The translations under genes were made by a program, and so were the position numbers. A model generated the notes under the pieces. The model ran no database searches. It was not told where the DNA came from and worked only from the letters and a program-made list of their open reading frames with translations. A stretch of 64,000 nt of DNA. Source: Typha latifolia (lineage: Eukaryota; Streptophyta; Magnoliopsida; Poales; Typhaceae). Of this stretch, positions 59,901 through 64,000 are shown piece after piece; positions within the stretch are counted from its first letter, which is position 1; every line of letters starts with the position of its first letter. Where the stretch lies: positions 8,648,501 through 8,712,500 of the forward strand of contig CM034112.1 of NCBI GenBank assembly GCA_019914945.1. Direction: 5' to 3'.

Positions 59901-62777
59901 AGGCAAAGAACTTTAGCAAGATCTTGAATTGCCCTTGACTCTCAATCTATATCTCTCCATCTGAAGTCAGAAATATATTATTAACTTATTGATTATATTG
60001 AAAGTTAAAACTTGAAACAAATAATAATAAAATTATTTAATTGAATCATAACTCATTTCTTTATGGCATAGGATTTGTTTATGAATATCGGGCTAAGCTT
60101 GCTAATTACTTTTCTAACCCCCAACAAGACTTCACTATCATTATTGACATTTTTAGAGAATTGAAATCTTGAATTAAGAAAATACCCTGTAAAAATTTAA
60201 AATTTGTAAGCATTCAAATTTTTAAATATTCATAAATAAAAGTAAATTAAAACTTAAAACTTAAAAGCATGCTTACCAGCAGCAGCGTCTATATCTCTAT
60301 GTAGTTGTTTGTTCTATCTAGAATCAATCATCTTTCACCACTTCCTATAACTTTGGCCTACATTTTTTTTATTGATTGTTTAGTTATGTCCATTGCCTCA
60401 TATAAGAAACCCATCTCAAACTTGTCATCACTGTCTACAAGTCTTAATACTTTGACAAGAGGTTCAAATACTGCGGTGACAATTGTAATATTATCCCAAA
60501 ATGTATTTTCAAGAGCCATATTTTTCAAAATTTTACCTAAAGATTTATCTTTAGGTTTCATATTCTTAATTTTCATAGACCACTCATGTGATGTAAACAT
60601 CCGCATAATATCATCCTTGTAGCACATGATGCTCTCCAAGGCTAAAAAGTGAGTGGCAAATATAGTGACGCCTGGTCTGATGATCTCCCTACCATCAGTC
60701 ATCTGCCTGAGTAAATTAAGAACCAAACCATGGTTATATATAAAATTTGTTAACCTCTGACCTTCACATATGATCATGTCAATTTTAGGCTCTTTTGCAT
60801 TATCCTCTAACATCAGATCAATACAATGTGCAGCACATGGCGTCCAATATAAATGAGGTCTTTTAATTATCAGTAAATTTTCAGCAAATTTATAATTTGC
60901 CCCATTATCATTAACCACTTGGACTACTCTTTTTTTATTATCCTCTAACATCAGATCAATACAATGTGCAACACATGGCATCCAATATAAATGGCATCCA
61001 CTTGGACTACTCTTTTTGCATTATCCTCTAACATCAGATCAATATAATGTGCAGCACATGGCGTCCAATATAAATGAGGTCTTTTAATCATCAGTAAATT
61101 TTCAGCAGATTTATAATTTGCCCCATTATCATTAACCACTTGGACTACTCTTTTTTCACCGGTTTCTTGTACCATCTCATCCATCAACTAACAAATATAA
61201 TCTGCATTTTTGAAATGAGCAGTAGCATCCACAGACTTCAAAAATATTATCTCCATGCTAGAGTACACCAAGAAATTAATTATATTTCTTCTGTTTTGTG
61301 TACTCCACTCATCACGCATCAATGTACAACCAAATTCATCCTAATACCATTCAAATGTCTCAATATAAGTATGAAGTTTATCTACCTCTGAGTCAAGATA
61401 TTTAATAGCAATATCATTTGAACTATGAGGAGGAATACCGGGCCCTACTGATTGTATAGCATCCACCATAGTGTGATAGTAAGGGTTATCAGCTACATTA
61501 AAAGGAATATGGTTGTAGAAGAAAAATTTAGAGATAGCTCTACCAATGTGTTTCTTTGCATTTTTAATTCTTTTGAGAGCTGTCTTGATGGAAGTATGCG
61601 TACGATGTGCTGCTACTGCACAATGAAAAAAAAACTTACCCAAGGTCGCTGGAGATTGAGGTCGTCGAATCTTCGTCGATGAACGTTGCCGAAGGTCGAG
61701 GCCACCGGAGAGACGGAGACCTACTCACTACTCAGTCGTCGGTGAGAAAGAGAGTAAGAGATCCGTGAGGAAAAGAGAAAGAAAGAAAAGAGAGGAAAAG
61801 AGAGAAAGAGAAAGAGAGAAAGGGGAAAGATGCAGGTGGGGGGTGGGGACATTAATTATTGATATCCCCCGGGTCGGATCCAGGTCGGATCCGACCCGTT
61901 CCCACCCGTTTCGGTCGGCCGAAACCCTGGGATCGGGATCGGGATCGGTTGAAACTGGGAACCTTGGAATTTTCACTATGAGAAGAAACTCAAGTCTCTC
62001 TGCCCTCTAATTGAGTATTTGTGAATCACAGTCGGTAACTTCTTTATGGAGACCTTATAATATATGCAGCATAAAAATGTGTTTTTGTCTTCTTAGTTCC
62101 TTTGTTGAGCAATTGATTGCCTCTAGAAAACAACATATTCTGTCATAAAAAATGACCAATGCTAATGCTCAAAAGTAAGTATGAGTGGCTATGTCACGAA
62201 AAAGCTATTCTGTAGGTTTGTCACTTATTTCCTCCAATGTCCATCAAATATCAGTTCATGGGCCAAATTCTGCTATTTGTACAGAAGAATCGTGATCTCT
62301 TCTCTTGGCTTAATTATATTTTCAAAAATAAACAAATATCATGATTCTGAACAGCTCTCCAAACTGATAAAAAATATCATTGTACTGTTACTATAGAAAG
62401 GTGCATCTGACTCACCAAAGTACTTCACATTTCTATTAGGACTTTTTTTTTCTCTTCTACACGTCTCTATTGTGCTAGCATCCTTCTCATCCCCAAATAA
62501 TATGAGTGAAATAGAAAGGTAGTTTTACAAAATCTCAGTAACATTAAGGGCACTTTCATTATCTTAGTTACATGACAAAATCACATACTCAGAATACAAT
62601 TTACTTGCTTTGTACTGATCTCTACTTCTATCCTTGTTTAGAAGCTGTACCCGGTTTACTTTTTATACTAATCATCAATTTTGTTTGAATATTTCATCCA
62701 GTGCAGGTCATTTGAATGCACATATATGTGCACACTCTTCCCATCAGAGATTCTACTCATACAAGCTGCGACGTTTG
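27331..62777 (+). CDS. HIT/CCHC/UBP-like multi-zinc-finger protein, 12 exons, 3'-partial
   Basis: Spliced gene with exons 27331-27421, 27531-27735, 39990-40038, 40142-40184, 47254-47337, 52119-52231, 52324-52395, 52492-52616, 56954-57029, 57140-57201, 58127-58231 and 62702-62777. They total 1101 bp (367 codons), every phase agrees and all introns are GT-AG. Visible domains: a Lys/Arg- and Glu-rich N-terminus (basic PKKRKHGE, a possible nuclear signal); a HIT-type finger, C182-x2-C185-x7-C193-x7-C201-x3-C205; a CCHC knuckle, C261-x2-C264-x4-H269-x4-C274; and a UBP-like finger, C320-x2-C323-x8-C332-x2-C335-x4-C340, with H345, H349, H353 and H356. Family knowledge: HIT fingers occur in RNA helicases such as plant RH41/DDX59 and in snoRNP/chromatin assembly factors, and UBP fingers bind ubiquitin tails. 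The combined function is unknown. No helicase domain lies in the window, but the last exon ends at a donor, so more follows. Introns total about 34.3 kb and are full of transposons. Confidence 0.82.
27430..27500. repeat. (TC)n microsatellite inside intron 1
   Basis: About 35 TC units fill most of the 109-bp first intron (27422-27530), between the donor and the acceptor TTCCAG at 27525-27530. They form its polypyrimidine tract. Confidence 0.92.
27531..27735 (+). CDS. Zinc-finger gene exon 2
   Basis: Starts after TTCCAG. It encodes AYNAAVGNAPPTTTNERPLK, the basic PKKRKHGE, an acidic EEEEE run and SHQGYIEKIR. Donor AG/GTAAAG, phase 2. It is followed by the 12254-bp intron 2. Confidence 0.82.
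29857..30150 (-). pseudogene. Copia RT fragment
   Basis: Open piece with FTQIEGIDYNETFSLVFQKD, MTLVAHFDLELYQMDVK and FLNGDLDE-like LNGDLDEQVY. This is the N-terminal part of the Copia RT. The frame is lost after IYGLYKPPN. Confidence 0.85.
30265..31140. repeat. 95-100 bp Copia segment duplicated around repeat X
   Basis: TTTTGCATAGAATTCATCTC followed by the same 75 bases appears at about 30266-30360 and again at 31041-31138 with a few substitutions. A transposition target duplication is never this long, so the structure points to recombination or gap repair. Confidence 0.8.
30394..31035. repeat. Dispersed repeat X, copy 2, inside Copia
   Basis: Full-length partner of 26520-27170, inserted in the coding part of the minus-strand Copia. 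It is flanked by two copies of a 95-100 bp piece of Copia sequence (30265-30360 and 31040-31140). Confidence 0.85.
31688..32152 (-). pseudogene. Copia integrase core fragments
   Basis: Two open pieces (32152-31967 and 31870-31688) read FITFTDDYSKYG, KGSVENQLGKRIKVVRSN and VVERMNRILIDMVRSMIS. The central catalytic residue after VRS reads Asn where Asp (VRSDRGGEF) is usual, and stops separate the pieces. Confidence 0.82.
34504..35017 (-). repeat. Copia LTR (5' LTR of the minus-strand element)
   Basis: About 510 bp similar to 36389-36903 (inverted) and 37073-37580 (same strand). On the minus strand it ends TTAACA followed by a degenerate primer site (TTAGCATTAGAG). The outer end is diverged. 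Confidence 0.75.
35038..36388 (+). mobile_element. Copia 3' half, plus strand
   Basis: Plus-strand Copia RT begins KARLVAK then FTQIEDINYNETYSLVFQND. It is broken by a hAT insertion at 35158-35661, resumes with LYQMDVK near 35680, and runs to a purine-rich ATGTGGGAGAA tract at the 3' LTR border. Frameshifts and stops occur throughout. Confidence 0.78.
35158..35661. mobile_element. Non-autonomous hAT element (GATGGCC family), 504 bp
   Basis: Ends AATGATGGCCGTGCC and, on the other strand, CCATGGATGGCCATGCC. The flanks CTCATTTT (35150-35157) and CTTATTTT (35662-35669) match at 7 of 8 bases, and removing the element restores the Copia RT reading. It is the same family as 42629-45154. No transposase. 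Confidence 0.8.
36389..36903 (+). repeat. Copia LTR, plus strand
   Basis: Starts TGTTGGACGTAG after a purine tract and ends TTAACA; 515 bp. It reads as the 3' LTR of the 35038-36388 fragment. No primer site follows it on this strand. Confidence 0.82.
36904..37580 (-). mobile_element. Inverted Copia leader, primer site and LTR
   Basis: On the minus strand: LTR 37580-37073 (TATTGGAC to TTAACA), then the primer-binding site TGGTATCAAAACAGGATC (37070-37053), which resembles the initiator-tRNA-Met site TGGTATCAGAGC, then about 150 bp of leader ending at 36904 against the plus-strand LTR. The internal region it should lead into lies on the opposite strand at 37590. Confidence 0.8.
37590..39400 (+). 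mobile_element. Copia gag region, plus strand
   Basis: Reverse-complement partner of about 33990-32470 in the minus-strand Copia (for example the GCATGCAGTATATTT and GATTAGCATAATTGATCATG blocks). It ends in NLISVAKLDQVGYSFNFK of the GAG-pre-integrase region at about 39395, where it is truncated. It carries the MULE-like insertion at 38075-38354. Confidence 0.8.
38075..38354. mobile_element. MULE-like MITE, 280 bp, perfect ends
   Basis: Perfect 18-bp terminal inverted repeats GAGATAATTTCACTTAGA / TCTAAGTGAAATTATCTC. Identical 9-bp flanks TTATTTATA (38066-38074 and 38355-38363). The inverted Copia copy near 33.51 kb has the uninterrupted sequence. Inside is a 54-56 bp tandem duplication (38177-38278) with a CTATACGGACCTCTAAACCA core. 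A 9-bp duplication suggests the Mutator superfamily. Confidence 0.9.
39990..40038 (+). CDS. Zinc-finger gene exon 3
   Basis: Acceptor TTATTGCAG; the first G completes the split Arg codon. Encodes KAGGNQLDVNVFQNLG; donor GTTTGT, phase 0. It is joined to exon 2 by phase and sequence character only, so RNA support would be valuable. Confidence 0.72.
40142..40184 (+). CDS. Zinc-finger gene exon 4
   Basis: Acceptor TTTTTAACAG. Encodes VISNKESGLIRACKG; donor AG/GTTGGT, phase 1. Intron 3 (103 bp) is of ordinary plant size. Confidence 0.75.
40185..40972. other. Start of intron 4, no feature recognised
   Basis: Ordinary T-rich intronic sequence. I found no repeat structure and no exon that keeps phase 1 on both sides. 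Confidence 0.4.
40973..42240. mobile_element. TIR element(s) with GTTTGGATG ends, split by a hAT insertion
   Basis: The left end TTGTTTGGATGTAGAAAATA and the complement of the right end, ATGTTTGGATGGAGAAAATA, match at 18 of 20, followed by AGAAGAGAAGAG-like sequence in both. A third similar end lies near 41440-41470 (ATTACATCTAAATAAA), so two overlapping elements are possible. No coding sequence. Target duplication not resolved. Confidence 0.55.
41498..42196. mobile_element. Non-autonomous hAT element (CAAGGTTCC family), 699 bp
   Basis: Starts CAAGGATTCCAGTTTCGGCC and ends ACCGATTTTTGGAACCTTG. It is closely related along its length to 48125-48833: a CAGCAGCAG-rich head, then GA-rich minisatellite units of about 60-66 bp (AAAAAGGAAGAGAGAGTGAG), then an AT-rich part and a GC-rich tail (CGATACGTATCG). 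The flanks do not match, so its target duplication is lost. Confidence 0.78.
44240..44276. repeat. (GA)n microsatellite
   Basis: About 18 GA units inside the core of the hAT element at 42629-45154. Confidence 0.9.
44912..44978. repeat. (GA)n microsatellite
   Basis: About 33 uninterrupted AG/GA units near the right border of the unshared core of the same hAT element. Confidence 0.9.
45163..47253. other. Remainder of intron 4
   Basis: Mostly T-rich, unremarkable sequence. An open frame at 46237-46419 (TSEENIHVQPADHDH) looks protein-like but its only acceptor does not fit the gene's phase. I see nothing else. Confidence 0.4.
47254..47337 (+). CDS. Zinc-finger gene exon 5
   Basis: Acceptor TTGCCTAAG, consensus donor TTG/GTGAGT. 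The frame that fits phase 1 on both sides reads DGRTLSEECKRNQDASHVD then RKQDTQSV. A second frame is also open but does not fit the phases. Its linkage is the weakest in the model because the acceptor is poor. Confidence 0.62.
48125..48833. mobile_element. Nested non-autonomous hAT element, 709 bp, exact 8-bp TSD
   Basis: Starts CAAGAATTCCAGTTTCGGCC and ends GATTTTTGGAACCTTG. Identical flanks TATTCAAC (48117-48124 and 48834-48841). It sits inside the left end of hAT copy 1, about 80 bp from its tip, and is a sister of 41498-42196. About four GA-rich minisatellite units of roughly 66 bp fill 48285-48520. Confidence 0.92.
49460..51480 (+). pseudogene. hAT transposase relic, copy 1
   Basis: Reads KRDHFYW, then THYIDLMLEDI, GREIIRPALTRFATHFLALE, NTFRDSTIIV and the C-terminal frame 50780-51133 (KKLVFCHYNMRLREKNLRRK, SIARDSTPTSTN). 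This is the DUF659-plus-hAT-dimerisation type of plant transposase. The N-terminus up to the DUF659 middle is missing, a MITE splits it at 49814, and stops are frequent. Confidence 0.82.
49814..49997. mobile_element. Tourist-like MITE, about 184 bp
   Basis: Ends GACTTTGTTTGGTTTGAG and the complement GGCCTTATTTGCTTTGAG (14 of 18). Alignment with hAT copy 2 shows it interrupts the transposase frame between AAGAACTTAG and TAGCTTTTAG, giving a 3-bp target duplication (TAG, or TTA/GTA depending on the exact end). Confidence 0.75.
52119..52231 (+). CDS. Zinc-finger gene exon 6 (HIT finger, first half)
   Basis: Acceptor CTTTTCAG, donor AG/GTCAGC. Encodes PGEPVCVICGRFGEYICDK, which closely resembles the HIT finger of plant RNA helicase 41 and animal DDX59. 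Confidence 0.88.
52324..52395 (+). CDS. Zinc-finger gene exon 7 (HIT finger, second half)
   Basis: Encodes TGDDICSMDCKIELLKLQDL, supplying C201 and C205. It is separated from exon 6 by a 92-bp intron and ends with donor AG/GTATCT. Confidence 0.88.
52492..52616 (+). CDS. Zinc-finger gene exon 8
   Basis: Acceptor GCTAACAG. Encodes GSGPCSFTGSRDVLVMPEVE and continues to LLAYK plus the TG of a split Cys codon; donor TG/GTACTT. Two earlier GT sites (after 52558 and 52562) were passed over because only this donor restores the first Cys of the CCHC knuckle in exon 9. Confidence 0.8.
52617..55489. other. Intron 8, first part
   Basis: AT-rich intron. Around 53930-54430 there is moderately complex sequence (AACGTGGAAAACC and an open frame at 54116-54427) that I do not recognise and that may be a decayed retroelement. 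Confidence 0.35.
55490..56095. mobile_element. Probable TIR MITE, about 600 bp
   Basis: The left part ATATTTTACCC then TAGGCCTGCATTCAC mirrors the right part, whose complement reads GCATTTACCCCC then TAGGCCTAAATTCAC. No coding sequence. The borders and target duplication are unresolved. Confidence 0.55.
56954..57029 (+). CDS. Zinc-finger gene exon 9 (CCHC knuckle)
   Basis: Acceptor TTCTTATTAG. With the split codon it reads CWKCQKPGHLAEDC, a perfect CX2CX4HX4C zinc knuckle; donor CAG/GTTTAG, phase 0. Confidence 0.88.
57140..57201 (+). CDS. Zinc-finger gene exon 10
   Basis: Acceptor CATTCTTAG; encodes EQLSNYRSSSISGDLRALYK; donor AG/GTTGTT, phase 2. A linker between the zinc knuckle and the UBP-like finger. 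Confidence 0.82.
57445..57846. mobile_element. Tourist-like MITE, 402 bp
   Basis: Ends GCCTTCGTTCACTTCGGGAA and the complement GGTCTCATTTACTTTAGGAA. Flanked by TTA on both sides (57442-57444 and 57847-57849), the usual PIF/Harbinger target. It makes up nearly half of the 925-bp intron 10. Confidence 0.72.
57890..57970. repeat. Short dispersed repeat with tRNA-like B box
   Basis: CAAGTTTTTAGAGTAGTAGA through GAGTTTGAACCTCACC resembles 26110-26180. The box-B-like GAGTTTGAACCTC suggests a SINE fragment, but no A box or tail is clear. Confidence 0.3.
58127..58231 (+). CDS. Zinc-finger gene exon 11 (UBP-like finger, first half)
   Basis: Acceptor TTTTCAATAG. Encodes MCNTCHGSSSLALCLDCSMV then FCD, carrying the Cys ligands of the UBP-like finger; donor AG/GTTTAA, phase 2. 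Confidence 0.86.
59059..61643 (-). pseudogene. hAT transposase relic, copy 2
   Basis: Minus-strand pieces in order: KKHIGRAISKFFFYNHIPFN (61643-61341), then a stop in ETFEWY*DEFG, DUF659 NDNGANYK and LYWTPCAAH (triplicated, see below), TIFATHFLALESIMCYKDDI, the hAT dimerisation box CERN*TTFSLIHTKIRNRL near 59.76 kb where the usual Trp is TGA, and an Asp/Tyr-rich tail ending EPARYSTKF at 59059. No BED zinc finger is found upstream, so it is truncated and inactive. Confidence 0.85.
60793..61154. repeat. Triplicated 137-bp transposase segment
   Basis: Three direct copies, A (60793-60930), B (60931-61015, internally deleted by about 55 bp) and C (61016-61154), each encoding VVQVVNDNGANYK to HCIDLMLEDN. 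Copies A and C differ at only a few bases, so the triplication is younger than the element. Confidence 0.88.
62702..62777 (+). CDS. Zinc-finger gene exon 12 (UBP-like finger, His half)
   Basis: Acceptor TTTCATCCAG at 62692-62701 keeps the frame AGHLNAHICAHSSHQRFYSY. The AG five bases later (62705-62706) would shift it. The exon ends with a strong donor TTG/GTAAGA, so the gene continues. Confidence 0.82.
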
Positions 62778-64000
62778 GTAAGAATCATGGTGTTCTCTGC
62801 ATGTGCAATACGGGAACTGTTTTTATTATTGATTTTGATATCTATTTGAGAACTAGAGTTCAGTCATTGAATTCCCTGACGTGCCTTTTTTTCTAGTCTA
62901 GGCCCAACAGGAATTCCTTTTTAAGTGGGAGCAAATTCCAACATTTATCATAACCTACAAATTCTTAGTGAAGAATTAATAGTATTCTTACTAGCTATTA
63001 TGACCTGCCGCAGTCAAGAGATAATTGGTGGCTAAGAATAGGCTTTTGGTGCATGTTATTTGAGGCCTTAGGCAAATCACTATAATTAGAGGTGATCACT
63101 GAGCGAGTGGGGCCAAGTTTGGACCAAATTTTTAGGTTGATCGAGCTTATATTTTTTCACAACCCGACTTACCAATCACTCGGGCCGGGCTGGGTCTAGG
63201 TTGGGCTAAAATACTATAGTCCATTACTGCTCACTAGCCCATGAGATGTTGGGCCTGAATCGGGCGTAACAAGCCTATCATAATGGGCCAAATTTAAAAA
63301 ATTTATATCTAATCGGGCTAAGCATAATGGGTCACCATGAAGATATTTTAGTTTTCTTTTATAAGAATATACTTATATATTGATATCTTGTTTATAATAT
63401 AACTAATGTGAGATTAAAATACAATGAGAATAGACAGACATAATGGGTTAGGCCACGGGTGAGCTTAGTGGGTTGGGCTTCCGGGCTGAGCTGAGTGAGT
63501 AAAGACTTAACTATGTTGCCCATTACCATTTCAGGCTCGGCCTGAGCTAGGCTTAGTCTAGTTAAAATCAGGCGGGTTTGCGCCAGATTTGGGCAGGTCT
63601 GGCCCAATAATCAACTCTTACTGTGTTCCTACGAGGACTCTTCATGTTATAGTTGACCTCAATGATAATCTCATTCCTTGTATAGTTGTCTGAGCAAGCT
63701 TCTGAAAGTGTTATACTGACACAAAAGCCTTTAATAGCTGCATTACCACAAGATACCTGAATGTGTTGTTATACATCATTCCGGATATATGTGTGTTCTT
63801 AGCATGATGTAAGATTCTGACACCATTGTATTTTAATATTGATTTGTGGTTATTGAGTACTGTGGTAAAAGAACCTTCATTACCAATAGATTCCAGATAT
63901 GGTATATTTTATTGCAGTAAATAACTTAATATAGAACAATTTAATTAACCTACATTGAGTCGAAGATGAAGTAACTGAGATCTATTTGGCCTCATGCTGT
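62778..64000. other. Right edge: start of intron 12
   Basis: It begins with the exon 12 donor GTAAGA. I find no further exon of the zinc-finger gene before the window ends. It contains the element at 63088-63618. Confidence 0.45.
63088..63618. mobile_element. Probable non-autonomous TIR element, 531 bp
   Basis: The left end AGAGGTGATCACTGAG and the complement of the right end, AGAGTTGATTATTGGG, match at 12 of 16. Both ends carry GGGC(T)GGGC-like motifs and the middle is AT-rich, the same plan as the element at 13319-13847. The flanks show no clear duplication. Confidence 0.5.

Larger units (their letters stand above)
58820..61966 (-). mobile_element. hAT transposon copy 2 (CAAGGTTCC family), 3147 bp
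   Basis: Ends AAGGTTCCCA and TGGGAACCTT(G). The flanks GAATTTTT (58812-58819) and GAATTTTC (61967-61974) match at 7 of 8. It has the same near-palindromic subterminal region as copy 1 (about 61849-61867) and a minus-strand transposase relic. It lies in intron 11, inverted relative to copy 1 in intron 5. Confidence 0.86.

Noticed and set aside
52119..62777. Naming the gene RNA helicase 41
   Set aside because: Only the HIT finger resembles RH41. No DEAD-box motif is visible in the window and two other zinc fingers occupy the following exons.
1..64000. tRNA, rRNA or CRISPR features
   Set aside because: No cloverleaf, rRNA core or regularly spaced repeat array was recognised. Only isolated B-box-like strings were seen.

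Overview
This is nuclear DNA of a flowering plant, most likely a monocot. The evidence is a plant receptor-like protein, an intronless P-class PPR gene whose 5' end is much more GC-rich than its 3' end (a common monocot pattern), a spliced gene with GT-AG introns, and many plant-type LINE, Copia and hAT remnants. I cannot name the species.

Layout. At the left edge (2-2113, +) lies the 3' part of a leucine-rich-repeat receptor-like protein gene, whose 5' end is outside the window. From about 3.7 to 24 kb the DNA is mostly repeats. Three decayed L1-like LINEs all lie on the minus strand (about 3.7-5.9, 10.2-12.9 and 17.3-23.9 kb), and there is a small hAT-like element at 13.3 kb. The one intact gene here is a minus-strand PPR gene (15132-17192), closely similar to Arabidopsis At1g03560. 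The 3' end of the largest LINE stops only about 70-200 bases upstream of its start codon.

From 27331 to past 62777 the window is occupied by one plus-strand gene in small exons. I reconstructed 12 exons (1101 bp, 367 codons, all phases agreeing and all borders GT-AG) across 35.4 kb. The product joins a HIT-type zinc finger, a CCHC zinc knuckle and a UBP-like zinc finger. It continues beyond the 12th exon, probably outside the window. About 97% of the locus is intron.

The introns explain the remaining repeats. Intron 2 (12.3 kb) holds rearranged, partly inverted Copia pieces. Intron 4 holds two hAT-type insertions, and introns 5 and 11 hold two copies of one hAT transposase element in opposite orientation. 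Introns 8 and 10 hold small inverted-repeat elements. Several insertions keep exact target-site duplications, nested insertions and even an empty site, so their order can be read. None of the transposons looks intact, so the working genes are the receptor-like protein, the PPR protein and the multi-zinc-finger protein.
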